Below are positions 18,142-28,566 of a stretch of 64,000 nt of DNA, in pieces. The stretch is taken from positions 14,260,001-14,324,000 of the forward strand of contig OZ316897.1 in the NCBI GenBank assembly GCA_973895155.1, in the 5' to 3' direction. Numbering within the stretch: position 1 is the stretch's first letter; every line of letters begins with the position of its first letter. The position numbers and the translations under genes are program-made. Origin of the DNA: Marsupella aquatica. Taxonomy: Eukaryota > Marchantiophyta. The notes under the pieces are model-generated. The model searched no databases, had not been told where the DNA came from, and worked only from the letters and a program-made list of their open reading frames with translations.

Positions 18142-19239
18142 CTACGGCAAGGCTTGTGCAGTACCCCATACTGGTGGCACAACACTAGTTGGATTGGGAT
18201 CATCCCAATCCAGTTTGCTCCTTCGCACCATCTGCTCCTCATGTGACTCCTCCACTGATGGAACATCTGCTGCATGTGCATTACCCTCCATCAAATAATC
18301 AGGATCAGTGATCACACCACTGAAGGCTGCCAAAGACAATAGTGTGGGTTTAGGGCCTCCCACAGGTCCACTAAATTGCACTGGCAACCTGCTCAATCGA
18401 GCATCTCCTGACTGCCAATCAGGTCTGTATGACACTGATTCATCCCAAAAATCAAGAATAAATCCCATGGGGTACAACACTGTACATCCCACCAACACGT
18501 CATAGGACTCGGCCTTAGTCAAAATAGCTCGCGCCTGTATGTGGGAACTATCCTTGGTATGACCCTCCTAAATCCTCAATTCAAGTGGTCGTCTGGTGAT
18601 GTGCTGTGTGGGTGTAGGTCCCCCCAATGAAGTCTGAATAGGAAAGGGACACTCGTCCAGATCATCTGGATGCAATGCCAATCCTCGTACCGCAGACTTA
18701 CCCAACATCAAGGGCTGAGCACCAGTATCCAGTAACACTCTCTCTGGCTGGTATATGGCTCCAGTAGGCCCAACTAATCGGAAGATACCACTCCGATTAT
18801 CCAATGACACAACACTAGGTTTAAACCTAGTCCTCTCAAATGCAGGGCGTGCTGGTAAATCCACCAACCTCGCTGCTGCTGCATGCCAGGTCTCGCTAGT
18901 AGCCGTAGGTGGCATGGTCTTCACAGCTTCAACACTGCAAGCTGCTTTTGCATGGGAAGCAACAACTGGAGTGTCCTCATAGAGTGTAGCTGCCAATCTG
19001 AACACTTCTGCAGGACCAACTGCCAAGTTTAGCATGTCTGTAGCTGAAAATAATGGGGTGCGCACTATGGTAGTAGCCGCCCCCAGCAGGGTACCTGTCA
19101 TCCCTGCTGCATCACTACCTGATTCTGCCAACTTACCCACGCTAGGGTTTGTCTGAATCGGGTTCATAGAGGCAGTCTGAACTGTCTCTAACAATGTAAA
19201 AGACTGAGGAAGCTTTGTCTGACGACGTGCATCCCCCCT
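18142..19239 (-). CDS. Retroviral-type aspartic protease and linker, copy 1
   Basis: The protease active site is RVLLDTGAQPLMLG (DTG), followed by a strand region and, after a TAG at 18,568-18,570, by YDVLVGCTVLYPMGFILDF, the usual C-terminal hydrophobic block of the fold. It processes the polyprotein. The Ala/Thr-rich stretch before it (19,239-18,900) is a linker. The linker after it contains a palindrome at about 18,189-18,215 encoding LDWDDPNPTS. Bounded by TAG at 19,240-19,242 and 18,142-18,144. Copy 2 differs by Arg to Lys (18,827). Confidence 0.8.
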
Positions 19240-19938
19240 CTATGGATCTAGGTCCACTACTGCTCCTCGGGGCTCAAGAGCTTTTGCTGCCCCACGCGTC
19301 AAAGCTGTTGATGCATCAATGTGTGCAGTGCCACACATGAATCCCATGGTGGCAAGATCTCCATCAACCCCATAAGATGTGGAAGCTCCATAGGATGTAG
19401 AAGCCCCATCACCAGAAGTAGGTCTCACCTGAGAACTAGCCATAGCAGCTAGTTGTTGCTCCAATTGAGCAATCTTAGCATCCTTAGGATCTGTGGTCAC
19501 AGTAGGAGCAACCTCACCTCCTTGCCTTGCTACATGTGGCATACCTCGGCCACGATCACCACCTCTACCTCCTCTTCCCTGATCATGTGTGCGTTGTCCT
19601 CCTCTCCGTAACTCGGGATGGAGTGAGAAACACCTATCCTTGGTGTGTCCAGGAGCTCCACAATGATCACACTGCCGCTGATCAGGTGCTGAGGCCCCTC
19701 CTGACCCTCTAGGATCAGGGCAATACCGCTGCGCATGATCCCCACCACAGGTCCAACATCCTGATTGCTGTCCAGCATAGGAAGGCACAGGTCTCTGACT
19801 GGTAGACTCTCGTGCAGTAGGCTTCTCCCTCTGGCTCTTCCGTGCAACAGGCTGTGGTGTGGATGTAGATGCAGCCTTGGGTGCTTCCTTGGCAAATCCG
19901 GAAGTCACCACCTTCTCATTCACCATATTGAGCTCAAT
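19240..19938 (-). CDS. Nucleocapsid part of Gag with two zinc knuckles, copy 1
   Basis: Two CCHC-type knuckles: CWTCGGDHAQRYC (one residue short of the usual spacing) and CDHCGAPGHTKDRC (canonical CX2CX4HX4C). They are followed by a Gly/Arg-rich basic patch (GRGGRGGDRGRG) and a short coiled coil (KIAQLEQQLAAMA). It binds the element RNA during packaging. In frame with the gag domain upstream, from which it is separated by TGA at 19,939-19,941. Copy 2 has Glu for Gly at 19,361. Confidence 0.85.
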   Translation of the reverse strand: MELNMVNEKVVTSGFAKEAPKAASTSTPQPVARKSQREKPTARESTSQRPVPSYAGQQSGCWTCGGDHAQRYCPDPRGSGGASAPDQRQCDHCGAPGHTKDRCFSLHPELRRGGQRTHDQGRGGRGGDRGRGMPHVARQGGEVAPTVTTDPKDAKIAQLEQQLAAMASSQVRPTSGDGASTSYGASTSYGVDGDLATMGFMCGTAHIDASTALTRGAAKALEPRGAVVDLDP

Positions 19939-19941
19939 TCA

Positions 19942-20883
19942 CTCAGAAAGTGTAAAAACAACTGCCAATGTGGGATCTGCATCCCTAAGCAGAGTGACAT
20001 CTCTCACTCTACGTCGCAATTCTCTATCCAGAATTGCATACCAAAACTGGACTGCTTGAGCCTCTGTCACTCCCTTGGTGACAGTGATCAATCTGCGCAT
20101 ACGAGTGTATGCCTCACGTAGACTCTCTCCAGTCTTGCGCTGAAACTCCTGGAGACCCTTCAACTTATCAGTCCTCACACCCTGATAGTTCTGCTTTAAT
20201 ACTTCAAAGAACTCCACCACAGGGTTAAATGTTGGCGTGACTCCAACCCCTGTCACAATCGCACTGGTAGGAGTAGCGGTGGATGTTGTTGGAGTGGTAC
20301 TGGTAGATGGTGTGCCACTCTGGCTAGTGCTGCTAGAAGAAGCAACAACTATAGCAATGGGTTGGGCAGCCGCTCTAGTGCCATAGGTGATGGACACATA
20401 ATTAGGTGACCAATGCTGCCTCCATGCCTCAATCTCAACCAAATGAGCCTTCTGAAACTCATGGTAATCATCCATGGGTGGCCCCTCCAAATGCTGAAAT
20501 AATCCCTTCCATGCCATGAAAGGGGTAAACAACGTGGCATTACGTAATGACTGCATGTCGCACCACGTATCAAACTCCTGGATGAAGTCATCCAGATCAA
20601 TCGTGCCAACTGCACCAGAGTATCGTCGTGGGCCCTTTGTAGCCCCGTACATCTCTTCCATATCCCACAACAAAGGTGCAATCACCTGATGACAAGGAGA
20701 ATTGGTCACAGAGTCCTCGTCAGAATCACTATCTGAAGCTGCACTTGCAACTGCTATCAATGTTGTTGGCCGAAATGACACCCCACTTCGAGTGAAACCG
20801 GTCCTCTGTCCCTCGGACAGTTCCGTAGCACCCGAAGAATCCGTGATGACAAATCTGCCCTAAATCATCACCATCACCTTCAT
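19942..20883 (-). CDS. Gag capsid domain, copy 1
   Basis: Retrotransposon-gag-like helical domain near the C-terminus (EFQRKTGESLREAYTRMRRL; AQAVQFWYAILDRELRRRV). A Ser/Thr-rich linker precedes it, and the N-terminus has an acidic Ser cluster (SDSDSDEDS). I place the start at ATG 20,883, which opens MKVMVMI and is then stopped by TAG at 20,860-20,862. Past it the frame stays open through the capsid to the TGA at 19,939. A later start would need the GTG at 20,781 or another non-ATG codon. It forms the virus-like particle. Confidence 0.75.
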
Positions 20884-21090
20884 AATAGGCTTCACAATGC
20901 CCCAAGGTTGTAGCTAAGAATCCATGCAAAATTAATCCAATCTATGCATCTAGATGGATTCAGAAGTATAAAAAACCTCCAAATAGCATCTAATTTGGCC
21001 CAAAACAGGTCTCTAGACAAACTAATAAGTGTATAAAGGCCCCTGGCCCTTTTAACTTAGACAACAAGTTGTGAAAACTTGTGTGTACAC

Positions 21091-21176
21091 TACATGCCAT
21101 AAGAACTCCATGGTTAAGCACGCGCAAGAGGAATAGCTTTGGGATGGGTGACCTCCCCCCTTGGAGTTATGCACCA
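21091..21176 (+). ncRNA. 5S rRNA-derived segment in the leader, copy 1
   Basis: Plus-strand similarity to plant 5S rRNA through the internal promoter. AGAACTCCATGGTTAAGC matches the A-box region, GGATGGGTGACCTCC is an exact box C, and TTATGCACC stands where 5S ends. The central part has small gaps. It is antisense to gag-pol. Cassandra elements of land plants carry 5S sequence in their LTRs; here it is about 1.25 kb inside the leader of a protein-coding element. The damaged 5' end and missing terminator suggest a derived promoter, not a functional rRNA gene. Confidence 0.75.
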
Positions 21177-21406
21177 ACTTAGGCACTCCAAACCAACCAA
21201 TTGTCAACTACTCCTCACGTACCAACAAGCTACCTTGCGGCCTGCTCCGGTCTGGCTCCTGTTCCGTCCTCACGCCCCTCGTCACGAGTCGCCTTGAAAC
21301 GCGAGATGAGCCTAAGGGAGCCCTTCACACCCGCCACACTTCGCTACGTCGGGATGAACCTCCAATTCAAATCCATTCAATAGTCATCCGGACGCCCGGT
21401 CCACAA

Positions 21407-21850
21407 GTTGGAGTGGGATGATCCCAGTCCAAGTCCTTCACATCCTCTACACAGGTGAAGTCGCCAAGATACAGTTGGATTGGGTTGATCCTAATCCAAA
21501 TCCACTTCAAGGTCCAGATGAGGTCTCTGGACACGCCAACATACAGTTGGATTGAGATGATCCCAATCCAATTTCACCTTCAAGTCCAAATGGGGTCCGA
21601 AGTTACCAATGTATAGTTGGATTGGGATGATCCTAGTCCAAATCCAACTTCGAGTCAAAATGCGGTCTCAAGAGACAACCCACAATTGGACTCGGATGAT
21701 CCCAATCCAAATCCAACTTTGAGTCAAAATGAAGTCTCAAGAGACAACCCACAATTGGACTTGGATGATCCCAATCCAAATCCAACTTTGAGTCAAAATG
21801 CGGTCTCAAGAGACAACCCACAATTGGACTCAGATGATCCTAGTCCAAAA
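21407..21850. repeat. Palindrome-bearing repeats in leader, copy 1 (69-bp unit)
   Basis: Seven odd palindromes centred on GATGATC (arms TTGGATTGG / CCAATCCAA or variants) at about 21,407, 21,473, 21,546, 21,616, 21,685, 21,754 and 21,823. The last four lie in 69-bp direct repeats with GTCTCAAGAGACAACCCACA in the spacer (itself containing GTCTCAAGAGAC, an imperfect palindrome). Confidence 0.85.
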
Positions 21851-22427
21851 CAAGGCGCGCCACAAAACACGCCGCAATTCTCGGACCAAAACACTGTTCA
21901 ACAATATTGTCGTTTTCCTTGTGCCCTAGGTCGCCGCCGCACCTCGTCGCAACGCGGACTCCATCGTGACATCGACGACACAATTCACCAACATTTGATT
22001 GTCACTTTCTTCGTAAAAGTGTACTATCCATCAACGAATCTCAAATCCGCAATAGCCTTTGCGATGCTGCAACGCAATCGATAAGGACTAGAACTCCAAA
22101 AACACAATGTAGCAACTACCACTTGAGGCGCCTTCTGATCTTCGATCAGTCCCTCATTGCCATAGCTTCGAGAAGCTCCAAATGTCAATCCGATAATCAA
22201 CTCCAGAGAGAACTTCAATGAACAAACTATCAGAGAGCTTCAAACAACACCACGCTGTACTCTTAGAGCAATCAATAGCTCACAATCTCCAATCTACCAA
22301 CGGCTGATCTGACTTGAGCTACCACAAGTCAACCAGCAAGATCCCAACAATCCAAGCTACCATGGATCAACTCTGCAATACAGCAAGCTTCGAAACAGCT
22401 TCGAATCAACCTGCAGTGATCTTTCAA

Positions 22428-22759
22428 TGTAATCTTTTCTGGATGAAATCGAACAACGATCAGTGCTAATCCAACAATGATCCCGTCCGACACGATCACA
22501 CATATATGTCAAGCCCAACGCACCTTGTGCTTCAAGGAATCCACGTTACTTGCACACAACCTGGTTAGCCACACCATAGCCACCAAGCTCATGCTCAAAG
22601 GCTCAACATTGAAAGATGAGGCCTTTGAGCCAACACAAGGGGATAACTATCCCTCACACCAACTCAAACTAAACACAAAGTGCTCATATAGCACACATTC
22701 AAAACCTCTATATCCTAGATAGTACGATATACTTTACTACCACTCTAAATGGTGTGACA
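22428..22759 (-). repeat. LTR 2, shared by copies 1 and 2
   Basis: 332 bp, plus-strand ends TGTAATC...GTGTGACA. It serves as the 5' LTR of copy 1 and the 3' LTR of copy 2, as expected after unequal exchange between LTRs. It differs from LTR 3 at two positions and matches LTR 1. Confidence 0.8.
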
Positions 22760-23070
22760 GCTGTCGTGCGCATACACATCGCTACACAACATACATCGCT
22801 TGTCACACATATTCAAACATAGTCACAATCCACTAACACGAACATAAGAGAATGGAGTACAAATGGAACCAATGTCCACATGCCCAAAACCCACAATCGC
22901 CCCCCTAGCTGGGAGTGAGGTCCCCTAACTCTAGCTAGCCATGAGTTCTACAAGGTTAATATACACCTTTTTAGGTGCGAAGATCAGGAGGCCGGGTGCA
23001 AGTGAGCCCCATCGATCACCTACCTGCAATCTATATCTTCCACAAGAACACAAATGATAACTAGTCGGCA

Positions 23071-24516
23071 TCACCGACATTGAGGACAAAACCATGATCC
23101 ACTAGGAATCATGTGCAAGGGTGGTGTCAAACACGACATGTGCCATCCTCTAGAACACCTATCACAAATCAACATAGTAGCTGCTTCCTGAGCAGACCCA
23201 CACAACATACACTTCAAGCTAGCACGAACATGTGCCAAGCTTGGATCCACAGTGCCATCAATGTTTGGAAGGTGACATGGTGCACAATTACGCACGTGAT
23301 CCTTCCAAACCATACCATCACGCCCTTCCAACATAAGGACTCCAGAAGGCAACACTTCACGCACACGCAAGATTGTCCGCCCTGCGGTCACATCAAGCGT
23401 TGTTGGTGCTGTCTGCTGCAAATAAACATAATCGCCAGGATGAAATCTCCTAATCTTCGTGCGATAACCTCCTCCACGAATAGTAGCATATCGCAAAGTA
23501 TCACGATGCTGGGCAATAGCAAGGTTGTCAAAGGCCATGGGCATGACTCTCTCAAAAACTCGTGCCCTCTCTGAACAAACCTTTACCCAAATATCTGGAT
23601 CATCCAAATCCACAACAGTTGCAACATCACGACGAATAGCCACTGGCAAATCTGGCTCTCTACCATAGAGCAAGAAATAGGGTGAGAATGATGCAAGTGA
23701 TGCTTGTCGACTGAAACGGTAGCCCATAGCTAACCAAGGTAGTTGGAGATCCCAGTCTCCCAAATGACCAACCTGTAAGCCATACTTGCGCAATCCTCTC
23801 TTCACAATTTGTACAACTCTCTCTGCCAATCCATCTGCCTCAGGATGATCGCGAGAAGTAGTACGATGGTCAATCAGAGCTTGCTCACACAAACCCTCAA
23901 AATCTCCACGGAATTCCGTGCCCTGATCAGTCAACACCTCAGCTGGTGCTCCAAAGTGACTGAGTACTCGATCCAGAAATGTGGTAGCCACTCCTCCACT
24001 AGCTTTATCTGGCAATGCCACTAGTTCAATCCACTTGGAGAAGTGCTCCACCATAACCAAAACATAACGGTTATGTCGTTGGGTGAGAGGCAATGGACCA
24101 GCAAAGTCCAAACTCCATCTGTACCCCAAACCCATGATTGGCAATGGATGCAACTGGGGAGTGGGAGCATTAAATGATGCCCTCACTCGATCACATACCA
24201 CACACTTAGCTATCAGTTGCTGGACATGAGTGTGCATACCACGCCACCAATACTGTGTCTGCAGCAAACTATAAGTGCGCTTGACACCAAAATGCCCTAA
24301 CTCCTCATGCGCATGTCGCACCAAATGTACTCATTGTGATGGTTTTGGTACCACCAATACCTTACCATCACGTAGTACTCTCAAAAGATGGCTTCCTTCC
24401 CATCGAAACCTCTTGGCTCTCTGTAGAACCCTGTCACGTTCCTTGGCATCAATACTGCCAACAATAGAACCACTGCGCAGATATTCCAACACTTTCACAT
24501 CATTGTGAATATCTTG
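23071..24516 (-). CDS. Integrase with PHD finger, copy 2
   Basis: Same HHCC, D,D-35-E, GPY/F-like and PHD layout as the first copy. The one amino-acid difference noticed is Val for Met before the PHD finger. In-frame TGA at 24,331-24,333. Confidence 0.88.
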
Positions 24517-25077
24517 CTATCCAAAAGTTACCTCACCAACATCCACATCTGAAGACTCATCATCTGCTTCATCCAATGAAGTAGAGTCCACAGAACCACT
24601 GCATGCTGGAACCCAACAAAGGAAGGCAGATGCATGCCATCCTGACACCATCTCCTTATCTGACTCATCATGCCATCTGGCTCCAGTCTCATCCTCCTGA
24701 CTGGTACATGGATTGCGGCTCAACCCATCTGCATCCAAATTCACCTTTCCAGGCCTATGCACCACCTGGAAATCATACTCCTGTAACAACAATGCCCATC
24801 GTGCAAGCTTCCCTGTAAGCTTGTCAGACTCCATTAACCACTTGAGAGGCTGATGATCAGTGATCAAAGTGAAAGGATTACCAAACAAGTAACACTGGAA
24901 GTGTGCCACAGCCCACACTGCTGCCAAACACTCTTCCTCATAAGAGCTATACTTAGCCTCTACTAAATTGTTTGATCTACTGGCATATGCCAACTCATGT
25001 CCTTCATCATCTTTCTGAGTCAGCACTGCTCCAAGTCCTACTCCACTCCAATCAGTGTGTAGCTGAAATGGTCTCCC
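24517..25077 (-). CDS. RNase H domain, copy 2
   Basis: No difference from the first copy was seen. Bounded by TGA at 25,078-25,080 and TAG at 24,517-24,519. Confidence 0.88.
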   Translation of the reverse strand, partial: GRPFQLHTDWSGVGLGAVLTQKDDEGHELAYASRSNNLVEAKYSSYEEECLAAVWAVAHFQCYLFGNPFTLITDHQPLKWLMESDKLTGKLARWALLLQEYDFQVVHRPGKVNLDADGLSRNPCTSQEDETGARWHDESDKEMVSGWHASAFLCWVPACSGSVDSTSLDEADDESSDVDVGEVTFG

Positions 25078-25080
25078 TCA

Positions 25081-26190
25081 AATGGGTCTTCTCAAAATAG
25101 GGGATGATGCCAATCTTTCTTTCAACTCCTGAAAGGCATGCTCTTGATCATCACCCCAAATCCATTCCTGATCCAACTTAGTGAGTATGGTCAAAGGTTT
25201 AGCAAGCTGGCTAAATCCTTTAACATACCTCCTATAGTAGCTCGCCAATCTGAAGAATGCACGAACTCTACTCACATCAGTAGGACGAGGAATCTGTGTA
25301 ATGGCCTCCACTTTAGTCTGTTGTACACCCAATCCCCCTGGGTATATAGTGTGGCCCAAATACTCAATCTGTTCTTGGAAGAACTTACAATTGCCGGGAT
25401 GGAGCTTCAATCCATGTTCCTTCAATCTCTCAAACACAATCTGCAAGTGTCGTTGATGTTCTTCCACAGTAGAAGAATAAACCAAAATATCATCAATATA
25501 ACATCTGACAAAATCCAGACCTGCAAGGATTCAATCCATGACTCTCTGGAACTCAGCTGGTGCATTCTTCAATCCAAATGGTAAGAACAACCACTGATAC
25601 AAACGATGCTTGCCATAAGAATCAATTCTCCAGAATGCTGTCTTGGACCTGTCAGAATGTCTGATTGGAAGCTGATGGTACCCTACCCTCAGATCCAATG
25701 AACTAAAAACCTTTGCATGCCCCACTGCATCAAAGATCTCCTCAGGTGTGGGCATGGCATATCGATCAGATTTTGTCTGACGATTAATAGGTCGGTAATC
25801 ACCACACATACGCCTATCCGTGTAATTACCATGCACATCCTTCTTGGCTGGCATCACTGTGGCAGATGCATACTCCCCGTATGAGATCTCCACCAAACCA
25901 GCCTCCAACAAATCCTGAGTTTTGCTCTGGATCAGAGCTCTTTCCATGTCACTATAACGATATGGTCTACGAAAGATTGGCGCATCACTAGCCAATTCAA
26001 TCTGAATACCAGGGCCCTTCAATGTCCCCAAATCCTTCATGCTGAATGCAAAACAATTCCAATAACTCTTTAGGAATCGATGCATGCGATGTCTCTCCTC
26101 CCCTATCAACTTAGGACCAATCTGTGGCTCCCAACTCTCCACCAGATCCCTAATATCTTTTTGTAGGGTAGAAGAGATAGCCGATGATTG
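25081..26190 (-). CDS. Reverse transcriptase, copy 2
   Basis: No difference from the first copy was seen. The palm is interrupted by TGA at 25,531-25,533 and YIDD follows it. Confidence 0.9.
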
Positions 26191-26364
26191 CTATTTAGCA
26201 GTAGATTGAGCAGTCCCTTCCTGCTCAACAATCTGTCCAGCCTTGGCCAATCCTGCCATAGGTCCATGGATTGCCTGCTCGCCCCCAGCTGTGGTCATCA
26301 TTGTCTTAGTGGACCGCAAGCTCACTAATGGACGATCAGTAACACCAGCAGAGCGCATCCGCAA

Positions 26365-27456
26365 CTATTCAGCTACTCCCAAGCTGATAATCCAAGTCAA
26401 GCAATTCAAATCCATGGCTTGACCAAGGACTTGGCGGCGTGAACTCTCTAACACCGAGGCAACTGCAGTAGTGCCTGTCAACAATCCCATAGCACGCTCT
26501 CTTTCATCAGCAGTAGGCTCCACTAATTGCTGTAGCGTTGTATCCCATACAAGTCCAGGCCCACCTGCTCTAAATGCATATGAAGCAGAATGGCTCACAA
26601 AAGTGGGTAATGCACAACGCGGACGACCAACCAAATTGACCACTGCCAATGGAGATCTGTCAGACTGGGTCACATGTTGTGCACAACGCCCTGGATCCAA
26701 AATATCATCCACCACCAAGGATGCTGAGCGAGGAATGCTATCAAATGCTCGCTTCAACACTTCACAAGGTAACAAATTAGTCCACCACAAGCGTGGACGA
26801 TGTGCACGAGAACCCACACGTGCAGCATCCAATAATACAGCAGGTCCAATCCAAGATCTGACCTGATGTACACTAGCAACAAGTCGATGACGCTCATCAC
26901 CCAATAGTGGCACATTCTCCAAAATGTAGGCAGGGGAATGTGTTTGGTGTAACTGGAGATGACGCAATACCCGTAACATCTCCCAAAACAATGCAGAGCG
27001 TGGATCATGAAGTCCATGTCCAACTCCAGCTCTTGATTGGCCTTGACATGGCCAACCAGCAATCACCAAATCAATGGGGCCAACGGGATCCAAATGATCC
27101 GCCCCCAGCAATGAAATATCAGCCGACAATGCATGCTGATAGCCACGAACAGCATCCACTGGCAACAACTGTGGATAACGGTCTACCAACATAGCCACAT
27201 GACACAATGAGACTCTCCGTGTTGTCTCATCTGTCTCCACATACAAGTATCGACGCACAGGAATTCCTGCCTGAAGAATAGCAGCCAATCCAGTGCTAAT
27301 TCCACCAAATAGATCGAGCAAACAAATACCCTCTGGTGGATACTGCCATGCAATAGGAGTGGTATCCAATGGTGAAAGAGTCACTGGTCCACCTGTAAGA
27401 GATTGCTCTGCTCCTGACTGTGGTGTAAAAGCATGACGCCATGCATCATGTACCAA
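26365..27456 (-). CDS. C5-cytosine DNA methyltransferase domain, copy 2
   Basis: Same 363-codon domain with motifs I, IV (PCQ), VI (ENV), VIII and IX/X. It carries Leu instead of Pro at residue 20 (27,398), outside the catalytic motifs. Confidence 0.92.
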   Translation of the reverse strand: MVHDAWRHAFTPQSGAEQSLTGGPVTLSPLDTTPIAWQYPPEGICLLDLFGGISTGLAAILQAGIPVRRYLYVETDETTRRVSLCHVAMLVDRYPQLLPVDAVRGYQHALSADISLLGADHLDPVGPIDLVIAGWPCQGQSRAGVGHGLHDPRSALFWEMLRVLRHLQLHQTHSPAYILENVPLLGDERHRLVASVHQVRSWIGPAVLLDAARVGSRAHRPRLWWTNLLPCEVLKRAFDSIPRSASLVVDDILDPGRCAQHVTQSDRSPLAVVNLVGRPRCALPTFVSHSASYAFRAGGPGLVWDTTLQQLVEPTADERERAMGLLTGTTAVASVLESSRRQVLGQAMDLNCLTWIISLGVAE

Positions 27457-27468
27457 TTGTGCTGCCCT

Positions 27469-28566
27469 CTACGGCAAGGCTTGTGCAGTACCCCATACTG
27501 GTGGCACAACACTAGTTGGATTGGGATCATCCCAATCCAGTTTGCTCCTTCGCACCATCTGCTCCTCATGTGACTCCTCCACTGATGGAACATCTGCTGC
27601 ATGTGCATTACCCTCCATCAAATAATCAGGATCAGTGATCACACCACTGAAGGCTGCCAAAGACAATAGTGTGGGTTTAGGGCCTCCCACAGGTCCACTA
27701 AATTGCACTGGCAACCTGCTCAATCGAGCATCTCCTGACTGCCAATCAGGTCTGTATGACACTGATTCATCCCAAAAATCAAGAATAAATCCCATGGGGT
27801 ACAACACTGTACATCCCACCAACACGTCATAGGACTCGGCCTTAGTCAAAATAGCTCGCGCCTGTATGTGGGAGCTATCCTTGGTATGACCCTCCTAAAT
27901 CCTCAATTCAAGTGGTCGTCTGGTGATGTGCTGTGTGGGTGTAGGTCCCCCCAATGAAGTCTGAATAGGAAAGGGACACTCGTCCAGATCATCTGGATGC
28001 AATGCCAATCCTCGTACCGCAGACTTACCCAACATCAAGGGCTGAGCACCAGTATCCAGTAACACTCTCTCTGGCTGGTATATGGCTCCAGTAGGCCCAA
28101 CTAATCGGAAGATACCACTCCGATTATCCAATGACACAACACTAGGTTTAAACTTAGTCCTCTCAAATGCAGGGCGTGCTGGTAAATCCACCAACCTCGC
28201 TGCTGCTGCATGCCAGGTCTCGCTAGTAGCCGTAGGTGGCATGGTCTTCACAGCTTCAACACTGCAAGCTGCTTTTGCATGGGAAGCAACAACTGGAGTG
28301 TCCTCATAGAGTGTAGCTGCCAATCTGAACACTTCTGCAGGACCAACTGCCAAGTTTAGCATGTCTGTAGCTGAAAATAATGGGGTGCGCACTATGGTAG
28401 TAGCCGCCCCCAGCAGGGTACCTGTCATCCCTGCTGCATCACTACCTGATTCTGCCAACTTACCCACGCTAGGGTTTGTCTGAATCGGGTTCATAGAGGC
28501 AGTCTGAACTGTCTCTAACAATGTAAAAGACTGAGGAAGCTTTGTCTGACGACGTGCATCCCCCCT
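27469..28566 (-). CDS. Aspartic protease and linker, copy 2
   Basis: DTGA active site as in the first copy; Lys for Arg upstream of it. In-frame TAG at 27,895-27,897. The in-frame palindrome lies at about 27,516-27,542. Confidence 0.8.

Larger units (their letters stand above)
20884..22427 (-). other. Leader (5' untranslated region) of copy 1
   Basis: A 1.54-kb non-coding stretch between the 5' LTR and gag. It contains the 5S-derived segment and the palindromic 69-bp repeats described separately. The plus-strand frame open through the 69-bp repeats exists because 69 is a multiple of three; no gene is supported there. Confidence 0.6.
13105..22759 (-). mobile_element. Ty3/gypsy-type LTR retrotransposon with DNA methyltransferase, copy 1
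   Basis: Minus-strand order: LTR 2 (22,428-22,759), leader (20,884-22,427), gag-pol (20,883-13,744), 3' region, LTR 1. The domain order PR-DNMT-RT-RNase H-INT places integrase after RNase H, as in Ty3/gypsy. The DNMT lies between protease and reverse transcriptase in the same frame. Copy 2 starts at the same LTR, with period 9,327 bp. I noticed only five base differences between the units: 13,923/23,250; 18,071/27,398; 18,547/27,874; 18,827/28,154; 19,361/28,688. All five are transitions. No primer binding site for initiator tRNA-Met was seen next to the 5' LTR. Confidence 0.9.

Noticed and set aside
13744-20883. Reading the TAG/TGA codons as an altered genetic code of the host
   Set aside because: Host genes in the same window end with ordinary TAG, TGA or TAA codons, and the stops are confined to mobile elements.
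21091-21176. A functional 5S rRNA gene
   Set aside because: The 5' third is too diverged, the middle has gaps, and no T-run terminator follows.
21617-22084. Plus-strand 155-codon frame with repeated DDPNPNPTLSQN peptide
   Set aside because: It is open only because the 69-bp palindromic repeat is a multiple of three. It is antisense to the element and lies in its leader.
20884-22759. A 1.9-kb LTR that includes the 5S segment
   Set aside because: LTR 1 and LTR 3 bracket only 332 bp with TG...CA ends, so the 5S segment falls in the leader. An intact single copy elsewhere would settle it.
22428-22760. Standard initiator tRNA-Met primer binding site next to the 5' LTR
   Set aside because: No TGGTATCAGAGC-like sequence on the minus strand beside the LTR. 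The adjacent bases do not match a tRNA end that I recognise.
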